A DNA stretch of 36,264 nucleotides from Falsiroseomonas selenitidurans (GTDB taxonomy: Bacteria; Pseudomonadota; Alphaproteobacteria; Acetobacterales; Acetobacteraceae): NCBI RefSeq assembly GCF_012103215.1, contig NZ_JAAVNE010000054.1:1-36264 (forward strand), in the 5' to 3' direction. The notes under the pieces were generated by a model. That model made no database searches. It saw nothing but the letters and a program-made list of their open reading frames with translations, and was not told the DNA's origin. A program made the translations under genes and the position numbers. Positions 32,916 to 36,264 of the stretch are shown piece by piece. Numbering within the stretch: the first letter of the stretch is position 1; every line of letters starts with the position of its first letter.

Positions 32916-34582
32916 CAGCGCGCCACCCGCCATTCCTCCACCCAGTTGGAGGAGGCGGTCAGGTGCCCGGTCGGCCGCACGCCTTCCAGCCAGCGCGGCC
33001 AGACATGCGCGTCGGAGCGGAACCACAACGGGATGCCCGGCAGTTCCTCGGCATAGATCGCCTGCAGCCGGTGCCACAGCACCCGCCGCTTCTCCCGGTC
33101 CAGCTCGATGGGCAGGGCCTCCAGCAGCGCATCCATCGCCGCGTTGCGGAAGCCGTAGCTGTTCTGGCCGGACCAGTTGCGCGCCTCGGTCGGGATCTCC
33201 CCGGAATGCAGCGTGGTGCGCGGCACGCCTTCCGGGCTGCTGATCCAGGCGAACAGCGCCAGCCCGGTGTGGCGGCGGCGGGAGACCGTCTCGCCGAAGA
33301 AGACCCGCGGCGGCTCGTTGCGGATGCGCGCCTCGATGCCGACCTGCCGCCACTGCCCCTGCAGCACCTGCTGCACCGCCTCGCGGGACCGGTTGCCGGC
33401 GGTGGTCATCAGTTCCAGCACCAGGCGCTCCCCGGCGGCGTTGCGGCGGATGCCGTCCGGCCCCGGGCGCCAGCCGGCCTCCTCCAGCAGGGCGCGGGCG
33501 GCGGCGGGGTCGTGCGGCCATTGCCGCACCCCGTCGTCATGCATGCCGTCCAGCGGGTTGATGTTGCTGTGCGCCACGGGCTGCCGGCCACCGAACAGCC
33601 GGGCGACGATCTGGGCGCGGTCGGTCGCCTGGATCAGCGCCTGGCGCAGCCGGCGATCGGCGAGGATGGGGCTGTCCAGGTTCGGTGCCAGGTGCTCGTA
33701 GATCAGGCCCGGCTTGTAGGCGAAGCGGAAGCGGCTGGCGGCGCGGCGTTCCAGCGCCACCACCTGGTCCAGCGGCAGGCCGAGTTCGCCCGCCACCATG
33801 TCGATCTGCCCCGCCAGCAGCTGCGCCTCCAGCGCCGCGGTGTTCTCCACGGTGCGGATGGCGATGCGGCCGAAGGCGGGCGCCGGGCCGGGCCAGTGGG
33901 GGTTGCGTTCCAGCGTCACGCCGGAGCCGGGCGCCACCGCGCCGACGCGGTAGGGGCCGTTCCACAGGGCCGGGTTGGCGGTCTCCGTCTCATAGGCGCT
34001 GCGGGTGCGGTAGGCGCGTCGGTCGGCCTCCCAGCGCGGGCGTTCCAGCCGCGCCGGCAGCGGCACCCAGTCGCCGGAGGCGGCATAGTCGAAGGTGACC
34101 CGGTCGAAGCGCAGCGTGATGCGGCGCGGATCCTCGACGATTGCCTCATAGGCATGGCGGTAGAACTCCGCCCCGCCGAAGCCGGTCTCGAAATCCCGTC
34201 CGGCCTGCCAGGCGAACAGCAGGTCCTCCGCCGTCACCGGCGTGCCATCGGCCCAGGCCCAGCCTTCGCGCAGCTGCCAAGTGACGCGCAGCCCCGCCTT
34301 GCCATCCGCCGTCGTCTCCCGCACCGCCAGGCCGTTCTCCAGGCTGGGGACGGTGGTGCAGCCGAGGCAGGCCAGGTTCCAATCCGGGTCGCGCGCGGTC
34401 AGCGGGCGGCGGGTGAAGCCGGCGATGTAGGATTTCGCCGCCATCGCCTCGAAATTCGGGTGGAAGGTGGCGGGGTACTGGGTGATGCCGATGCTCAGGC
34501 TTTCCCGCGCCGGCTGGGCGGCGGCGGGGACGCCGATGGGAACAGCGAGAAGCAGGCCGAGGGTCAGCCGGAGGGTGGCCAT
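32915..34582 (-). CDS. ABC transporter solute-binding protein, family 5
   Basis: The 555-residue protein is a periplasmic peptide/opine/nickel-type binding protein (SBP_bac_5). The signal peptide is residues 1-22 (LTLGLLLAVPIGVPAAA). The mature protein has the family's GTPVTAEDLLFAWQAGRDF, LWNGPYRVGAV, then LERNPHWPG, and a long lobe with PILADRRLRQALIQATDRA. The two cysteines in NLACLGCTTV are unusual and might form a disulfide. The ligand is not known. The ATG at 34582 lies inside the last codons of the upstream toxin remnant (19-base overlap), and the stop is coupled to the VOC gene. Confidence 0.93.
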   Translation of the reverse strand: MATLRLTLGLLLAVPIGVPAAAQPARESLSIGITQYPATFHPNFEAMAAKSYIAGFTRRPLTARDPDWNLACLGCTTVPSLENGLAVRETTADGKAGLRVTWQLREGWAWADGTPVTAEDLLFAWQAGRDFETGFGGAEFYRHAYEAIVEDPRRITLRFDRVTFDYAASGDWVPLPARLERPRWEADRRAYRTRSAYETETANPALWNGPYRVGAVAPGSGVTLERNPHWPGPAPAFGRIAIRTVENTAALEAQLLAGQIDMVAGELGLPLDQVVALERRAASRFRFAYKPGLIYEHLAPNLDSPILADRRLRQALIQATDRAQIVARLFGGRQPVAHSNINPLDGMHDDGVRQWPHDPAAARALLEEAGWRPGPDGIRRNAAGERLVLELMTTAGNRSREAVQQVLQGQWRQVGIEARIRNEPPRVFFGETVSRRRHTGLALFAWISSPEGVPRTTLHSGEIPTEARNWSGQNSYGFRNAAMDALLEALPIELDREKRRVLWHRLQAIYAEELPGIPLWFRSDAHVWPRWLEGVRPTGHLTASSNWVEEWRVAR

Positions 34583-34847
34583 TGGCGGGCTCCATGCCAG
34601 ACGGCGATGATCCAGATCCGGTCCGCGGACTCGGAGTAGCAGAGGCGGCCGGGTGTGCGCGGAATCGTCAGCACCCGGACGGTGCCGACCTCCGCCGGGC
34701 GTCCAAGCATGGGATGAGCCGACAACCGCGTGACGCTGGCCCCGATGGCCTCCAACGTCGCCGTGGCGGCCTCCGGATTTCAAGCGCGATGTAGAGCTGG
34801 ATTCCACGGCGTTGCGTGCGGGCTTCTGCCGACCAGCCTGCCTTCAT
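34564..34847 (-). pseudogene. ParE/RelE-like toxin with one-base frameshift
   Basis: The start at 34847 overlaps the antitoxin stop by four bases (ATGA) and gives MKAGWSAEARTQRRGIQLYI, then ALE, as in ParE toxins. The rest of the toxin continues in another frame: NPEAATATLEAIGASVTRL, SAHPMLGRP, TVRVLTIPRTPG and WIIAVWHGARQWP. The break is at the T run 34778-34780; one extra base there would restore a 94-residue protein of normal length. ParE toxins poison gyrase, RelE ones cut mRNA. Either the gene is a recent pseudogene or this is a homopolymer sequencing error. Confidence 0.8.
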
Positions 34848-35098
34848 GCCTCGCTGCGCATCCGCAGGTCCTGCGCCCATTGGCGGAGTTCGGCCATGAC
34901 ATCGCCATGCTCGACAACCCGGCCCGCGGCGACATCCGCCGCGCCGCGCGCAATCGCGGCCTCATGGGCCGCGTGCTCGACGAGCAGTTCGCGGGCCGCA
35001 TCGGCAGGCAGCCGTTCCGGGGAAGACTGGATGCCGTTGGCGACGGCCCTCAGCGCTTCGGCCACGTCGTCGGGCAGTTCCACGCTGAAATGGGCCAT
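34844..35098 (-). CDS. Antitoxin of a ParD/CopG-like type
   Basis: The 84-residue protein begins MAHFSVELPDDVAEALRAVA, an RHH-like strand and helix, followed by a long helical acidic part (LPADAARELLVEHAAHEAA, RVVEHGDVMAELRQWAQDL) that would wrap a toxin. It is typical of antitoxins of ParE-type toxins: DNA-binding N-terminus and toxin-neutralising C-terminus. It overlaps the toxin remnant by four bases and starts nine bases after the pyrE stop, so it may be read from the pyrE promoter. If the toxin is truly broken, it is an orphan antitoxin. Confidence 0.85.
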   Translation of the reverse strand: MAHFSVELPDDVAEALRAVANGIQSSPERLPADAARELLVEHAAHEAAIARGAADVAAGRVVEHGDVMAELRQWAQDLRMRSEA

Positions 35099-35107
35099 CG
35101 CCGTCTC

Positions 35108-35830
35108 CTACTCGCTGCCGTCCTTCGGCTTCGCCTCGGCCAGGCTGGCGATGCCGCCATGCGCGCCGGACCAGCCCACCGGGTCCTCCAGGAACTTGCG
35201 CACTTCCTTCAGCGCGGCCTCGGAAAAGTAGGGGCGTTCACGGCAGACTTCCAGCACGTCCCACCAGGTGCACAGGTGGTGCAGGTTCAGGCCCATGGCC
35301 TTCATCTGCTCGAAGCTGCCCGGGAAGACGCCATAGTAGAACACCACGAAGGTGTGGTCGCAGATGGTGCCGGCCTCGCGCAGCGCATTGGCGAAGCGGA
35401 TCTTGCTGGCGCCGTCGGTGGTCAGATCCTCCACCAGCAGGGTGCGCTGGCCCACCGGCACCTCGCCCTCGATCTGGGAATTGCGCCCGAATCCCTTGGG
35501 CTTCTTCCGCACATAGGCCATCGGCGCCATCATCCGGTCGGCGATCCAGGCGCCGAAGGGAATGCCCGCGGTCTCCCCGCCCACCACCACGTCGATGCTC
35601 TCATAGCCGATATGCCGGCCGATCTTCTCCACCGCCAGGTCGCAGATGCGGTTGCGGGCGCGGGGGAAGGAGATGATCTTGCGGCAGTCGATATAGACGG
35701 GGCTCTTCCAGCCGGAGGTGAAGGTATAGGGCTCCTCCGGGCGGAAATTGACCGCCTTGATCTCCAGCAGGATACGCGCGGTGGTCAGGGCGGCGTCGCG
35801 GTCCCAATCGGAGGCGTGCGGGATGACCAT
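35108..35830 (-). CDS. pyrE: Orotate phosphoribosyltransferase
   Basis: The 240-residue protein makes orotidine 5'-phosphate from orotate and PRPP in pyrimidine synthesis. The PRPP loop is LLVEDLTTDGASK, the conserved VVVGGETAGIPFG supports type I phosphoribosyltransferase folding, and FTSGWKSPVYIDCRKI is the typical N-terminal region. The ATG at 35830 is preferred since the open frame further upstream runs into the divergent gene. The C-terminal 25 residues (GGIASLAEAKPKDGSE) look disordered. The antitoxin gene follows after nine bases. Confidence 0.96.
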   Translation of the reverse strand: MVIPHASDWDRDAALTTARILLEIKAVNFRPEEPYTFTSGWKSPVYIDCRKIISFPRARNRICDLAVEKIGRHIGYESIDVVVGGETAGIPFGAWIADRMMAPMAYVRKKPKGFGRNSQIEGEVPVGQRTLLVEDLTTDGASKIRFANALREAGTICDHTFVVFYYGVFPGSFEQMKAMGLNLHHLCTWWDVLEVCRERPYFSEAALKEVRKFLEDPVGWSGAHGGIASLAEAKPKDGSE

Positions 35831-35892
35831 CTGCTTCGAGATCCTATGAGCCTTGTGTCGTTCGTTGGTAACGCCGCCGGGCCGCTTCGTCC

Positions 35893-36133
35893 ATGACGCA
35901 GGCGCCGCCCGTCTGGGTGCTGGCCGACCCGCGCGCCGGCACCGCGGCCCAGGCGCTGGGCATCGCGGAGCGGCTGGGCTGGCCGCATCGCGTTGTGCCG
36001 CTGGCATGGGGTCCGCTGGCGCGGCTGCCGCTGCCCGGCGGGACCCTGCTCGGCCTGACGGCAGCGGCGCGCGCCGGCTTCACGCCGCCCTGGCCGGGGC
36101 TGGTGATTGCCGCCGGGCGGCGGGCCGGGCCGT
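35893..36133 (+). CDS. N-terminal part of an ELM1-like family protein
   Basis: The frame starts at ATG 35893 and reads MTQAPPVWVLADPRAGTAAQ, ALGIAERLGWPHRVVPLAW, then PWPGLVIAAGRRAGP. This fits the start of the mitochondrial fission ELM1-like (DUF1022) family of alphaproteobacteria, which resemble glycosyltransferases and are of unknown function. From about 36130 the frame loses its typical coding pattern in a G-rich stretch, so the gene seems cut there. It is divergent from pyrE over 62 bases. The end coordinate is where the match fails. Confidence 0.6.
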
Positions 36134-36264
36134 GGGGGGGTGCGGGGGGGCGGGTCCACCGGGTCGAGCCCCATCAGCGCCGGCCCCGGGTCCGGGGTGT
36201 CGCGCGCGGGGGGCAGCCGCAGCATCTCGCGCAGCGCCAGCGCCGCCTCCGGCCCGCCGGTGAC
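36134..36264 (-). other. Possible unrelated coding sequence at the window edge
   Basis: After the ELM1-like frame decays, the minus strand reads VTGGPEAALALREMLRLPP, then ALMGLDPVDPPP, with normal coding bias and no recognisable family. It would belong to a different gene running out of the window, which hints at a misjoin near 36130 in a run of G. Confidence 0.3.

Noticed and set aside
1..36264. CRISPR array, insertion sequence, prophage or replication origin
   Set aside because: No regularly spaced repeats, transposase, integrase or phage genes were found; one DnaA box alone does not make an origin.

Overview
The window looks like a chromosomal segment of a very GC-rich alphaproteobacterium, most probably an Acetobacteraceae (Roseomonas-like) member. 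This is inferred from the strong third-position GC bias, the HWE-type sensor kinase, the DUF2007-trmN6 pair divergent from ispB, the guaA/rsmB/guaB neighbourhood, and small proteins typical of that order. No phage genes, transposases, CRISPR arrays or rRNA were seen. Both ends look unreliable: reading frames there decay into unrelated sequence, as at contig ends.

Left part (1-9.3 kb), mostly leftward: a purine and RNA-modification block of guaA, an RTX calcium-binding protein with a double-glycine-like leader, a GNAT acetyltransferase translationally coupled to an rsmB-type rRNA m5C methyltransferase, guaB, rlmE and a Ppx/GppA phosphatase. One rightward gene for a small secreted protein interrupts it. 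A tRNA-Gln(CUG) follows at 9.5 kb.

Middle (9.6-18 kb): a divergent AraC regulator/SDR pair, a polyphosphate kinase 2, a membrane HWE histidine kinase, an ArsC/YffB-like protein, an M20 deacylase, a cupin and a small exported protein.

Ribonucleotide reductase region (17.8-22.5 kb): nrdA, a 70-residue unknown ORF overlapping its end, nrdB, a SCO copper chaperone and a conserved small protein. A perfect DnaA box and a pair of NrdR-like palindromes 30 bp apart lie upstream of nrdA.

Right part (22.5-36 kb): trmN6-like and DUF2007 genes divergent from ispB; an XRE-cupin regulator with a palindromic operator, divergent from a small conserved gene; a class III aminotransferase; an unrecognised outer-membrane beta-barrel gene of different composition whose Shine-Dalgarno is buried in a perfect hairpin; and a BisC/TorZ-like molybdoenzyme. 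Finally there is a tightly packed leftward run of pyrE, antitoxin, frameshifted ParE-like toxin, ABC solute-binding protein, VOC protein and two ABC permeases with no ATPase gene beside them. A truncated ELM1-like gene diverges from pyrE at the right edge.

No complete novel system is proven. The best leads are the double-glycine RTX protein, the structured leader of the unknown outer-membrane protein, the nrdA-nrdB interstitial ORF and its control region, and the ATPase-less transporter run containing a broken toxin.
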